Shown here: piece after piece, positions 1 to 8,055 of the stretch
How positions within the stretch are numbered: the stretch's first letter is position 1
How the letters are laid out: each line of letters opens with the position of its first letter
Source: Companilactobacillus heilongjiangensis
GTDB taxonomy: Bacteria > Bacillota > Bacilli > Lactobacillales > Lactobacillaceae
DNA length: 64,000 nucleotides
NCBI RefSeq assembly: GCF_000831645.3
Contig: NZ_CP012559.1
Location: forward strand, 2,108,001-2,172,000
Direction: 5' to 3'
Made by a program: the position numbers and the translations under genes
The notes under the pieces: generated by a model
Told to the model about the DNA's origin: nothing
Databases searched by the model: none
Seen by the model: only the letters and a program-made list of their open reading frames with translations

Positions 1-57
1 ATGGCTAAAGCCATAACGCCACCTCCACAGCTGTCTCAATCTCTGCCGTCCTTTGGC
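1..57. repeat. Family A palindromic element, partial (cut by window start)
   Basis: The first bases contain the self-complementary word ATGGCTAAAGCCAT followed by AACGCCACC, as in the inner hairpin of the family A copies at 43.6, 40.8 and 53.1 kb. Only one end of the element lies in the window, so its outer stem cannot be checked. Confidence 0.6.
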
Positions 58-139
58 TAATGTATTAAAAAATGAAAGCTCACAAATTTATCAATCTATA
101 AAAATATAAAATCTTTCAAAAAAATAGGAGCAAAACAAT

Positions 140-550
140 ATGATCAGACCTATTAATCGTGACACTGCACTACTTTCTCAAAAAGCTGAACTCGCTACTA
201 AAGACGACCATAACGTCGTTACGGATCTGCTGGATACTTTGAAAGCTAACTCGGAAAATTGTGTTGGCATGGCTGCTAATATGATTGGTATTAATAAACG
301 AATTATTGTTTTTTCTATGGGTATTATGAATGTTCCAATGATTAATCCCACTATTATTAGTAAGTCTGGCGAATATTCCACTTCCGAAGGTTGTCTTTCC
401 TTGATTGGTGAACGTGCAACTAAGCGTTATAAAAAAATCACCGTGAAATATTTGGATAATAATCTTAATGAACAGACGCAAGAATTTTCTGATTTTATTG
501 CTGAAATTATTCAACATGAAATTGACCACTGCGACGGTATTTTAATTTAG
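140..550 (+). CDS. Peptide deformylase-like protein (short Gram-positive form)
   Basis: A 136-residue cytoplasmic protein of the polypeptide deformylase fold. The enzyme removes N-formyl groups from nascent proteins using a metal held by a Cys and two His. Motif 2 EGCLS (residues 83-87) and motif 3 HEIDH (126-130) carry the metal ligands and catalytic Glu. Motif 1 reads GMAANMIG (43-50) where active enzymes normally have GxxAxQxG, so the oxyanion-stabilising Gln appears to be Met. This resembles the short second deformylase-like proteins of streptococci and lactobacilli, whose activity is uncertain. The start has TAGGAG upstream. It is monocistronic and followed by a long hairpin. Confidence 0.85.
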   Translation: MIRPINRDTALLSQKAELATKDDHNVVTDLLDTLKANSENCVGMAANMIGINKRIIVFSMGIMNVPMINPTIISKSGEYSTSEGCLSLIGERATKRYKKITVKYLDNNLNEQTQEFSDFIAEIIQHEIDHCDGILI

Positions 551-569
551 TCAAAAAAACGAGAGTGTG

Positions 570-671
570 ACAAAACATGGTCAACTTTCGAGCATTAAGG
601 CAAATATGGACTGTAATCCGATTTTGGATTACAGTCCATATTTGTTTTAAGCGGAAAAAGTTATGTTTTGT
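570..671. repeat. Long inverted repeat / hairpin element
   Basis: A 102-bp imperfect palindrome. Its inner arms, 602-618 (AAATATGGACTGTAATCC region) and the matching segment to 643, are perfectly complementary around a GATTTT loop. Outer arms ACAAAACAT (570-578) and ATGTTTTGT (663-671) extend it, with AACTTT/AAAGTT-like pairing between. It lies between convergent genes, so it could terminate transcription from both sides or be a small non-autonomous repeat. It is unrelated in sequence to families A and B. Confidence 0.7.
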
Positions 672-733
672 TGCACGTTTATGCTGCATGTTAAAGACAA
701 AAACAGTTATGTCTGAAGTCACAGCCCCTTTTT

Positions 734-1744
734 TTAGATAACATCGCTTGCTGCAACCCATTCGTTGGCAGAAATACGATACATTTTTTGTCCATTAATT
801 GTTGCCACTTTATCGGCCATCCAAACGCTGCTATCGCTTAATCCACGGTCAGTTACCGTTTGACCATCAGCCGTGTAAAGTTGTGCTTGACGAATTGCTA
901 CAATAACTAAAGGTAATTTCTCGTCATCTTGATCATGATTTTGCGCCTTTGTTGATGTGTGGTGACTATGTGAAATTGTCGTTGTTTCTGTAACTGGTGT
1001 TTTTACAACTGGAGTCCCATCATCATTTAAAGCTTTAATTTCATCAAGTTTCTTATTAAAAGCATCCTCATACGAATTTAATTCTGCTTCATTACTATAA
1101 CCATGATTTCTACGTTCCATAAAAAAGAATGCTTCTTGCTTTAAAGCCTCAATTAATTTTTCTTTTTTGGTTACTTGATTTCCTGAACTAATTCCATAAA
1201 TAACTTCAGTAAAAGCCCCACTTTTACTACGAATATCTGGATCATTTACATAAACATCATCAAAGTCTCTCTCTTTATAACCTGTTTCCTTACTATCATC
1301 CAGAGCAATTTTTCCATCTTCAATCTCAAAGATAGCCGCATTTCCATGATATGTATAAGGAACCATTAAGTCGCCTTTGTTAGCCGGATCTTCAGTATTA
1401 GATAAACCAGCAATTTTATCTTCTCTTGGCTTAATATAAATCAAGGGATTGCTACCATCAGATACATTAACCCTATTACCTGTTTTGGGAGCTAAAACAG
1501 GTACTGTGTCTACATCAATGTCAGAATTATTTTGAGATATTTCAGTTTTACTTGGGAGATCTGACTTTTCTTCAACTGGCACGTCAATATCTTCTTTAGG
1601 TTCAACTTTTTCACTAGCAGGTTCATTTGCTGGTTCTGCACTTACAACATCTTCTGCCTTAACTGTTAGAGCATTGTTTCCTTGGATTCCCAGCGCAAAA
1701 ACGGCTGCACCAAGAATAATTGAGCTATATAGTAATTTCTTCAT
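734..1744 (-). CDS. Secreted protein with C-terminal SLAP-like domain
   Basis: A 336-residue exported protein. Residues 1-31 form a Sec signal peptide ending near VKAED. An acidic Glu/Pro/Ser-rich linker (about 32-85) and an unrecognised middle region (about 86-235) follow. A His/Gln-rich spacer leads to a C-terminal domain of about 55 residues (RQAQLYTADGQ...YRISANEWVAASDV) of the SLAP type that binds lactobacilli proteins to the cell wall. The same domain recurs in this window at 32.4, 38.6, 41.0 and 62.3 kb. AGAGGAAA precedes the ATG. No catalytic motif is evident, so the function beyond wall association is unknown. Confidence 0.8.
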   Translation of the reverse strand: MKKLLYSSIILGAAVFALGIQGNNALTVKAEDVVSAEPANEPASEKVEPKEDIDVPVEEKSDLPSKTEISQNNSDIDVDTVPVLAPKTGNRVNVSDGSNPLIYIKPREDKIAGLSNTEDPANKGDLMVPYTYHGNAAIFEIEDGKIALDDSKETGYKERDFDDVYVNDPDIRSKSGAFTEVIYGISSGNQVTKKEKLIEALKQEAFFFMERRNHGYSNEAELNSYEDAFNKKLDEIKALNDDGTPVVKTPVTETTTISHSHHTSTKAQNHDQDDEKLPLVIVAIRQAQLYTADGQTVTDRGLSDSSVWMADKVATINGQKMYRISANEWVAASDVI

Positions 1745-1873
1745 AAATTTCCTCTACAACATAAATTTTTTTAAATAACTCGAGAAATATATCATATGGA
1801 AACGTTAACTACCTAGGATTTTTTCTCATTTTGACAGGTTTTATTTATCGAATAATAATTGAAATTTTATGAC

Positions 1874-1907
1874 TAAAAAAAGCGACCCAAAAAGGTCGCT
1901 TTTTGAT
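1874..1907 (-). terminator. Rho-independent terminator of usp-mntH
   Basis: Arms AAAAAGCGACC and GGTCGCTTTTT flank a short A-rich loop just after the mntH stop. On the minus strand the stem is followed by a T run. Confidence 0.85.
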
Positions 1908-1916
1908 TACAATTAG

Positions 1917-3572
1917 TTATCTTTGTTCAGCATCTCTTTCGACAGTAGCGGCTTTATCAAAGTCTGCTTCAGTCTTAGCTTCTGCTGACATTTTAGCCAA
2001 GTGAGCATATGTTGAATCAACGTGTTCAGCGGCTAATGATGCCTTAAGTCTTTCATTACCCTTGTGCATATCAAGCATTGTCCAAATTAGGAGTGCTAGA
2101 ACAGCGGCAATCAAGACACCAGCGATGATATTTGCTTGAGTCATTTGACCAGCAGTTGGATTATCGCCATAGAATGCTTGGATTTGACCAGGCAATCCGT
2201 AAAGATTCAAGAATGTTAATGCGAGAACTGAGAACCAGCCGAACCACTTGATCCAAGTAGCATTTTTGAATTTGTTACCCATTTCCGTGGCACTGTCAGT
2301 CATCAATAATAATGGCAACATTGAGAATGGTAAAGCGAATGCCAAGAATACTTGTGAATTATTCATCAAATCGTTCAAGGCAACGTGCTCGTCAATTGAG
2401 CTCTTACCGCTTGTCAACATAACACAAATTAGTACGGGGATAACTGACAACAAACGTGTAACTAAACGTCTTAACCAAAGAGGCATCTTCATGTGAACGA
2501 AGCCTTCCATAATGACTTGTCCAGATAGTGTACCAGTAATAGTTGAATTTTGACCTGAAGCCAATAGAGCAACGGCGAATAATGTTGAAAGGACACCTGA
2601 TTTAGCAACGGCAATCAAAACTCCATTGCTTAAAGTTGAGGTATCTGATAAAGCGTGATACAAACCGAAGAATGATGGGTCTTTAACGGCACCACTCTTG
2701 AAGACGGCAACACCCATAACTAATAGCAAAGCGTTAACGAAGAAAGCAGCTGTTAGTTGGATATTTGAATCCCAAGCTGAGAAACGAACATTTTGGGCAA
2801 CTGATTTTTCATCAGCATGATCAACTTTTCTTGTTTGAGAAATAGCTGAATGCAAGTACAAATTATGAGGCATAACTGTGGCACCGATAATTCCTAGTGC
2901 ACCAGTCAAAGGTGTTTGACCACCAATAGTTGGACCAGTTGCGAAAGTTTTACCTGTTGGCAACAATCCAGCAAATGCGGCACTCCAATTAGGATTTGAT
3001 AGTGCAACTTGATAAACGAATACAAATAAAATTACGAGAATTAAACATACAACGATAGCTTCAATTTTTCTGAAACCAATTTTTGTTAATAATAGCAAGA
3101 CTAGAACATCACCAACAGTAATGAAAACGGCAATTACTAATGGGATATTGAATAATAGATACAAGGCAATCGCACCACCGATAACTTCGGCAATATCAGT
3201 CGCCATAATAGCGAATTCAGTTAAAATCCATAAAACGATACCTAGTGATTTGCTTGTACGAGCACGAATGGCCTGTGCCAAGTCCATCTTACTCACTATG
3301 CCTAGTTTAGCTGCCATATATTGTAACAACATGGCAATTAAACTAGACATAAGAATAACTGACATTAGTAAGTATTGGAAATTTTGACCACCAGTGATTG
3401 ATGTTGACCAGTTACCTGGATCCATGTAACCGACGGCAACTAATGCCCCGGGACCTGAGTATGCAAGTAGTGTTTTGAAAAAACCTTTGTCTTTTGGTAC
3501 TGAAACTGTGCCGTTGATCTCTTCTAGTGAAGGACCATTGGCATATTGGATTAATTTACGCTTTTCAGCCAT
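1917..3572 (-). CDS. mntH: Nramp-family Mn2+/H+ symporter MntH
   Basis: A 551-residue polytopic membrane protein that imports Mn2+ (and Fe2+) with protons. The signature DPGNWSTS (residues 51-58, first helix) and MPHNLYLHS (about 233-241, helix 6) supply the metal-binding Asp, Asn and Met. There are about 11-12 hydrophobic helices and a charged C-terminal tail. AGGGGGAG precedes the ATG. It lies 25 bp downstream of a universal stress protein gene on the same strand; this usp-mntH pairing is common in lactobacilli, which use millimolar Mn as an antioxidant. The divergent DtxR-like gene and a dyad near the usp promoter suggest Mn-responsive control. Confidence 0.95.
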   Translation of the reverse strand: MAEKRKLIQYANGPSLEEINGTVSVPKDKGFFKTLLAYSGPGALVAVGYMDPGNWSTSITGGQNFQYLLMSVILMSSLIAMLLQYMAAKLGIVSKMDLAQAIRARTSKSLGIVLWILTEFAIMATDIAEVIGGAIALYLLFNIPLVIAVFITVGDVLVLLLLTKIGFRKIEAIVVCLILVILFVFVYQVALSNPNWSAAFAGLLPTGKTFATGPTIGGQTPLTGALGIIGATVMPHNLYLHSAISQTRKVDHADEKSVAQNVRFSAWDSNIQLTAAFFVNALLLVMGVAVFKSGAVKDPSFFGLYHALSDTSTLSNGVLIAVAKSGVLSTLFAVALLASGQNSTITGTLSGQVIMEGFVHMKMPLWLRRLVTRLLSVIPVLICVMLTSGKSSIDEHVALNDLMNNSQVFLAFALPFSMLPLLLMTDSATEMGNKFKNATWIKWFGWFSVLALTFLNLYGLPGQIQAFYGDNPTAGQMTQANIIAGVLIAAVLALLIWTMLDMHKGNERLKASLAAEHVDSTYAHLAKMSAEAKTEADFDKAATVERDAEQR

Positions 3573-3597
3573 ATTAATCTCCCCCTTTAACTTTGGT

Positions 3598-4038
3598 TTA
3601 ACGAATAATCATGATTGAGATAGGTGAATATTTTGCCATATAGGCTGCTTGCGAACCGAAGTATTTCTTGATTCCCTTTTTAGAAAGTGAACCGATAACT
3701 AGTAAGTCCGCATCTGAGGCAGGAATTACATCCTTGACGATTGTTTCACCAGGATCCCCTTCAGCTACCATTAACTCAACTTTCTTAACTCCAGCATCTA
3801 AAGCTACTTGACGATATTCTTTCAAGTGCTCTTCAAGTTCTTTACGTTCGCCGTGAACATAGTCTCTTGTCAACGCTTGATAAACATTCATTTCATTATC
3901 TTCCAGAATAGAAGTAATGATTAACGTTGAACTATCTTTGATACAGCGGTGCATTGCATATCTAAACGCCAATTGAGCATCTGCTGAATCATCAACACCG
4001 ACTAAAACACGTTCAAAAGTGTTGTTTTGCTTCGACAT
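3598..4038 (-). CDS. Universal stress protein (UspA family)
   Basis: A 146-residue cytoplasmic UspA-fold protein. It has the N-terminal VLVGVDDSADA strand-loop and the C-terminal G-x2-G-x9-G-type nucleotide-loop region (VIGSLSKKGIKKYFGSQAAYM...SPISIMIIR), so ATP binding is likely. The ATG at 4038 is preferred over an in-frame TTG 15 nt upstream because GGAGGAG lies immediately upstream of this ATG and overlaps the TTG. It is the first gene of the usp-mntH operon. Its exact role in Mn or stress physiology is not known. Confidence 0.9.
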   Translation of the reverse strand: MSKQNNTFERVLVGVDDSADAQLAFRYAMHRCIKDSSTLIITSILEDNEMNVYQALTRDYVHGERKELEEHLKEYRQVALDAGVKKVELMVAEGDPGETIVKDVIPASDADLLVIGSLSKKGIKKYFGSQAAYMAKYSPISIMIIR

Positions 4039-4099
4039 TTTTCTCTCCTCCAATACAATTTTTTAAATCATTTTGTTGCTGTTTGTCTTTCCAAAACTC

Positions 4100-4148
4100 A
4101 TTCTACCGCAAATTAATGTGATGTAAACTCTTTTTTAAGGCTACCTAA
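4100..4148 (-). promoter_or_regulatory. usp-mntH promoter with MntR-like operator
   Basis: On the minus strand, TTTACA (4122-4127) and TAGAAT (4100-4105) are separated by 16 bp. Eight bases upstream of the -35 box is the imperfect dyad TTAGGTAGCCTTAA (4135-4148), similar to DtxR/MntR boxes. The promoter is seen directly; its operator role is inferred. Confidence 0.65.
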
Positions 4149-4249
4149 CAAAACTGTAATTTTTAATCCATTAATTCGAAATTTTGTAGTAACCGTTTAC
4201 TTGCCCATTGTAAAGGGAATTTTAGCAATATTATGAGGTATATGTCAGA

Positions 4250-4266
4250 AAGGTTAGATGAACCTT
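4250..4266. promoter_or_regulatory. Inverted repeat, candidate metalloregulator site
   Basis: AAGGTT-agatg-AACCTT is a perfect 6-bp-arm dyad in the divergent usp / DtxR-like intergenic region, upstream of an AT-rich stretch with TATGTTATATT promoter-like words. It could be a second DtxR-family operator. Confidence 0.4.
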
Positions 4267-4454
4267 AACTATTTTATTTAAAATAAATATGTTATATTAA
4301 AAACGTTCATAGCAAGGTTTCTAAAGATTTTATATTAATTCATTAATGATTCGTTATACAAATGGTATATACATGCCCATTACATATAAATTTAAACATA
4401 TTTATTAGGTCAGACTAATTAAATGAATTAAACAATTTTATCATGGAGGTACTT

Positions 4455-4574
4455 ATGAAGAATGAACAGTCTCACAATCGACTAACAAAGGAGATTCTAA
4501 TCGGTATGTATTCTAGGATCTTCACCAATTTACTATTATCAGTTGACGATATTTTTAAAGAGCCTTCCAAATAA
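4455..4574 (+). CDS. Small leader ORF (39 aa) upstream of DtxR-like regulator
   Basis: A 39-codon ORF begins at an ATG preceded by a good GGAGG (about 6 nt spacing) and ends in TAA at 4572. It is in the same frame as the regulator that starts at TTG 4605, and no other stop separates them. It may be a leader peptide that couples translation, a small protein, or the remnant of an N-terminal extension cut by a nonsense change. The sequence is unremarkable (MKNEQSHNRLTKEILIGMYS at its start) and matches no family I know. Confidence 0.5.
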   Translation: MKNEQSHNRLTKEILIGMYSRIFTNLLLSVDDIFKEPSK

Positions 4575-4604
4575 TCTATCTATAGAAAAAGGTGGCGAAT
4601 AATT

Positions 4605-5282
4605 TTGAATGACTTAAACTTTTTAAGACTTATCTTCGAATTAGGTGGTAGTTTCCAAAATGCCAACAATATTGATTTAGCCGTCAAAGCCAATGTCAGC
4701 AAGGCTTCTATCTCAGATAGAACTCAGCATCTTGCAAAGTTAGGCTTGGTTAAGTACACAAAATACTACGGAACCCGACTTACAAAGAAGGGATTGAACC
4801 GAGTCACTCCCCTAATTCAACAACATCGCTTACTAGAAACATGGCTTTATGAAAAATTAAATATTCCTATAAGTGACATCTACGAACAAGCAACAAAATT
4901 ATCGGACCATCCCGATATATTATTGATTGACCGACTTAATATCTACTTGGATTATCCAGAAACATGTCCGCACGGAAATATCATCCCAATTAATAGTGAG
5001 ATACCTGAGTTCACTCAGGCGTCCCTACTCGCCAATCAAGATATTTCCGAGACTACCTTACGAATTATCAATTTCACTGAAGACGACTATCTCTTTAAGA
5101 TTTTGAGCAATATCGACTTACGATTAGATGACAAAATCAGGGTACTAAATCGCAATAATTATGATCACTCAATAGTAGTTTTGAATCTGCGCAACAATTT
5201 AAAGCAAATTTTGCCAAAAAATATTACTAAGAAAGTTCGTATCGAAAAGGTTCCTGTAGCAACAACAGAAAAAAGCATTTGA
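4605..5282 (+). CDS. DtxR/MntR-family metalloregulator (divergent metal site)
   Basis: A 225-residue cytoplasmic repressor-like protein. Residues 1-65 form a winged helix with SKASISDRTQHLAKLGLV as recognition region. The dimerisation segment contains HRLLETWLYEKL and the DtxR-family CPHGNIIP motif (about 122-129). A C-terminal FeoA/SH3-like region follows. Where Mn or Fe regulators carry an E-x-H/E-H ligand cluster, this protein reads YEQATKLSDHPD, so several ligands look replaced. It is divergent from usp-mntH, its likely target. The start is TTG with AAAGGTGG 10 nt upstream. Regulation of mntH is inferred from context; metal responsiveness is less certain than for canonical MntR. Confidence 0.8.
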   Translation: MNDLNFLRLIFELGGSFQNANNIDLAVKANVSKASISDRTQHLAKLGLVKYTKYYGTRLTKKGLNRVTPLIQQHRLLETWLYEKLNIPISDIYEQATKLSDHPDILLIDRLNIYLDYPETCPHGNIIPINSEIPEFTQASLLANQDISETTLRIINFTEDDYLFKILSNIDLRLDDKIRVLNRNNYDHSIVVLNLRNNLKQILPKNITKKVRIEKVPVATTEKSI

Positions 5283-5323
5283 GGGCACATGATTTCTAAT
5301 CACGCGTTGTCAAACGCTTTTTT
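5269..5323 (+). terminator. Rho-independent terminator after DtxR-like gene
   Basis: AAAAAAGCATTTGA near the stop codon pairs, with one G-U, with TCAAACGCTTTTTT. An inner TGATT/AATCA stem extends it, and it ends in a T run. Confidence 0.75.
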
Positions 5324-5345
5324 TATTTTCAATGTATTTAAGTAT

Positions 5346-5540
5346 GCCGTCTCCAGAGCTGGGAAATATTCTCAAGCTGTGCGGAACGGTCCGAGCCAAA
5401 ATGCGGTCTCGAACCTCGGTTTGAAGCCTTGACACAGTTCGTCAAGTCTCCAAACACGTCCGGTGGTATAAGTACGAAAGATTCCTTCCGTACTTATACC
5501 ACTACCACGGCACACAAATATTTCCCAGCTCTTCCGACTA
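5346..5540. repeat. Family A palindromic element, copy 2
   Basis: A 195-bp element. The outer arms (GAGCTGGGAAATATT / AATATTTCCCAGCTC) are perfectly complementary. The core GGTCCGAGCCAAAATGCGG-TCTCGAACC and an inner GTGGTATAAGTACG hairpin are present. Orientation is with the core on the plus strand. The rest of the gap to 5771 is AT-rich and shows no gene. Confidence 0.85.
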
Positions 5541-5771
5541 ATTAATCGTTATTAGTTGAATGTGAAAGCATTTAAACAATTTTAGACTATGAAATATTTG
5601 TAATAGGTTATCAACTAGCACCATGTGTAAATACAATATGGTTATATACATATTCAATGTATTAATAGAGGATAATATTATTTTTTGTTAAAAGGTTATC
5701 AAAATACTTCTGTATATTATGAAATCAAAGTACATATACACCAGATAAAATAGCTGGAGGATGACAAGAGC

Positions 5772-5818
5772 AAAAAAAATAAGCAACATCTCAACTGAAA
5801 ACGTTGAGTATTGCTTAC
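5772..5818 (-). terminator. Terminator of MarR-like gene
   Basis: Nested arms TAAGCAA/TTGCTTA and CTCAAC/GTTGAG are followed on the minus strand by a run of eight T. The hairpin overlaps the stop codon of the regulator gene. Confidence 0.8.
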
Positions 5819-6246
5819 TTTTCATTTATAGGTCCCACAATCGTTGATACAACAGCCTCAATTGAAGAAACCAACGGACTATCTGGCGTAATGCCGGATT
5901 TTGCAAATCTATCTTCCCACCATTGACTACGGATTGATTGAACCGTATCAATGACTTTTTTTCCCTCTGTTGTGAGCTGTAAAATCTTAGTTTTCCCTGC
6001 CCCATCAGTCTTTGTTAGATAATTAAGTTTTTCCATCTTATTGATTTCACGGGTTGCTAAGCCTTTATCGATCACTAATGAACGGGCAACTTGATTTTGA
6101 CTGATGTTTTCATAATCGCTCACAGCTAATAAAATACACGCTGCGGTCGGGTTCAAGTTGATTTCGTTGAATTTATCCCTTGTATCCTTGTAATATTGTC
6201 TATGTAAGATAGATATGTCTTGCGCTAAGTAACCGATATTTTTCAT
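5815..6246 (-). CDS. MarR-family transcriptional regulator
   Basis: A 143-residue MarR-type winged-helix dimer. Residues about 35-100 form the DNA-binding domain (NQVARSLVIDKGLATREINKMEKLNYL then the TDGAGKTKILQLTTEGKKV wing). Flanking helices at both ends form the dimer interface. RBS GGAG lies before the ATG. It is divergent from alsS-alsD, and a perfect palindrome in the shared promoter region is its likely operator. It therefore probably controls acetoin-pathway expression in response to an acid or phenolic ligand; the ligand is inference. Confidence 0.85.
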   Translation of the reverse strand: MKNIGYLAQDISILHRQYYKDTRDKFNEINLNPTAACILLAVSDYENISQNQVARSLVIDKGLATREINKMEKLNYLTKTDGAGKTKILQLTTEGKKVIDTVQSIRSQWWEDRFAKSGITPDSPLVSSIEAVVSTIVGPINEK

Positions 6247-6274
6247 TTATTTTCACTCCGATGAAAAGTTTTCT

Positions 6275-6306
6275 GTGTTGACAACTCAACACGAATGATT
6301 TAATTT
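6275..6306 (+). promoter_or_regulatory. alsSD promoter with MarR-type operator
   Basis: The perfect inverted repeat GTGTTGA-caac-TCAACAC (6275-6292) contains the -35 hexamer TTGACA (6278-6283). Seventeen bases later is TAATTT (6301-6306). A repressor bound here would block the -35 box. Confidence 0.7.
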
Positions 6307-6357
6307 AAACTATAAATAAGTATAGAACAAAATTATATAAAAAAGAGGCTAGAAACA

Positions 6358-8037
6358 ATGACAGAACAACCAAATGGTGCTCAAGCGTTGATTCAAACAA
6401 TGATTAATCAAGGAGTTAAGTATGTTTTTGGACTACCTGGTGCTAAAATCGACCAACTTTTTGAATCGCTTGAATACAACGATAATCCTAAAACTCCCAA
6501 ACTAATCATCACTCGCCACGAACAAAATGCGGCCTTTATTGCTGCGGGAATCGGTCGTTTGACTGGTAAACCTGGTGTCGTAGCTACTACTTCAGGTCCT
6601 GGTGTCTCCAACTTAGCAACTGGTTTAATTACCGCCACTTCTGAAGGTGACCCAGTTGTTGCTCTTGGTGGTCAAGTTCCTCGAAACGATATTGCTAGGT
6701 TAACCCACCAGAGTATCTCAAGTAAAGAGCTTTTAGCTGCTGCAACAAAAGAGAGTGTGGAAATTCAAGATGCAAATAATTTGTCGGAGTCATTTGCAAA
6801 CGCTTACCAAAATGCGATGGCACCTAAATCTGGTGCTACTTTTATCTCCATCCCTCAAGATGTTTTGAATGACAAAGTCAGCAATAATACCATCAATGGC
6901 TTGTCTCCCATCGAACAAGGTGGTGCTGATCAAGAAACTGTTAATAAGATTATTGAAAAGATTGAACATGCTAAGTTACCTGTAATTTTAGCTGGTATGC
7001 GTTCGTCAACTAATGAAGTAACTCATAAAATTCATAAATTTTTACATAAGTTCTCAATTCCTGTTGTTGAAACTTTCCAAGGCGCTGGTGTTATCTCACG
7101 TGACCTTGAAAAGAATTACTACGGTCGTGTTGGACTATTTAGAAACCAAATTGGTGACACAATCCTCAAGGAAAGTGATTTAATCATCGCTGTCGGTTAT
7201 GATCCAATCGAATACGAAGCCAGAAATTGGAACGTTGGCAGAACTGGCGAAATTATCAACCTAGATAGTATTGCCCCTGAAATCACTAACGATTATCAAC
7301 CAGACTTAATTGTTCAAGCTGATATTGCTAAAACTTTGGACGAAGTTAGTGAAAGTTTACCCGCTGACATTGACCTTGGCACTGATATGCACAAGCATTT
7401 GGCTGACCAACAAGAGAAATTTACTAAGAAAGATGCTATTCCTGAAAATCACTCGGATAAAAACGGAATTCATCCTCTAGCAATCATCCACGCTTTGCAA
7501 AATCAAGTTAACGATGACACAACTGTAACTGTTGACGTAGGATCGCTTTATATCTGGATGGCACGTCATTTCAGAAGTTATAAACCACGTCACCTATTAT
7601 TCAGTAACGGTATGCAAACACTCGGTGTGGCGCTTCCATGGGCCATTGCAGCTGCTTTGGAACGTCCAGAACAACCAATCGTTTCCGTTGCTGGTGACGG
7701 TGGCTTCCTATTCTCTGGTCAAGAACTGGAGACAGCAGTTCGTCTACACCTCAACATCGTTCAATTGATTTGGGACGACGGATATTACGATATGGTTCGT
7801 TTCCAAGAAATTGCTAAATACGGTCACGAATCTGGCGTTGAATTAGGACCAGTTGATTTTGTTAAATATGCTGAAAGTTTCGGTGCTACTGGTATGCGCG
7901 TTGAAAGAACCGAAGATTTGGAACCTATGCTTGCCAAAGCCTTTAACACCAAGGGTCCAGTCATCTTGCACATCCCTGTTGATTATTCAGACAACATCAA
8001 CCTTGCATCTAAACTTGTCGATGACGTATTGAACTAA
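6358..8037 (+). CDS. alsS: Catabolic acetolactate synthase AlsS
   Basis: A 559-residue ThDP-dependent cytoplasmic enzyme that condenses two pyruvates to 2-acetolactate and CO2. The N-terminal PYR domain has GLPGAKIDQLFESL and the catalytic Glu in TRHEQNAAF. The ThDP site is GDGGFLFSGQELETAVRLHLN. The DDGYYDMVRFQE segment and lack of a FAD-type insertion match the catabolic AlsS class rather than IlvB. GAGG precedes the ATG. It is 18 bp upstream of alsD, and together they convert pyruvate to acetoin, limiting acidification. A MarR-type repressor is encoded divergently. Confidence 0.95.
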   Translation: MTEQPNGAQALIQTMINQGVKYVFGLPGAKIDQLFESLEYNDNPKTPKLIITRHEQNAAFIAAGIGRLTGKPGVVATTSGPGVSNLATGLITATSEGDPVVALGGQVPRNDIARLTHQSISSKELLAAATKESVEIQDANNLSESFANAYQNAMAPKSGATFISIPQDVLNDKVSNNTINGLSPIEQGGADQETVNKIIEKIEHAKLPVILAGMRSSTNEVTHKIHKFLHKFSIPVVETFQGAGVISRDLEKNYYGRVGLFRNQIGDTILKESDLIIAVGYDPIEYEARNWNVGRTGEIINLDSIAPEITNDYQPDLIVQADIAKTLDEVSESLPADIDLGTDMHKHLADQQEKFTKKDAIPENHSDKNGIHPLAIIHALQNQVNDDTTVTVDVGSLYIWMARHFRSYKPRHLLFSNGMQTLGVALPWAIAAALERPEQPIVSVAGDGGFLFSGQELETAVRLHLNIVQLIWDDGYYDMVRFQEIAKYGHESGVELGPVDFVKYAESFGATGMRVERTEDLEPMLAKAFNTKGPVILHIPVDYSDNINLASKLVDDVLN

Positions 8038-8055
8038 TTAGAAAGAGGCAAAAAT

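Noticed and set aside
3200-3600. A manganese (yybP-ykoY) riboswitch before mntH
   Set aside because: mntH starts 25 bp after usp and the usp 5' UTR is only about 55 nt, leaving no room for the aptamer.
5755-5847. Small plus-strand ORF beginning ATGACAAGAGC with GGAGG upstream
   Set aside because: It runs through the terminator and into the MarR-like gene antisense, so expression as a protein is unlikely.
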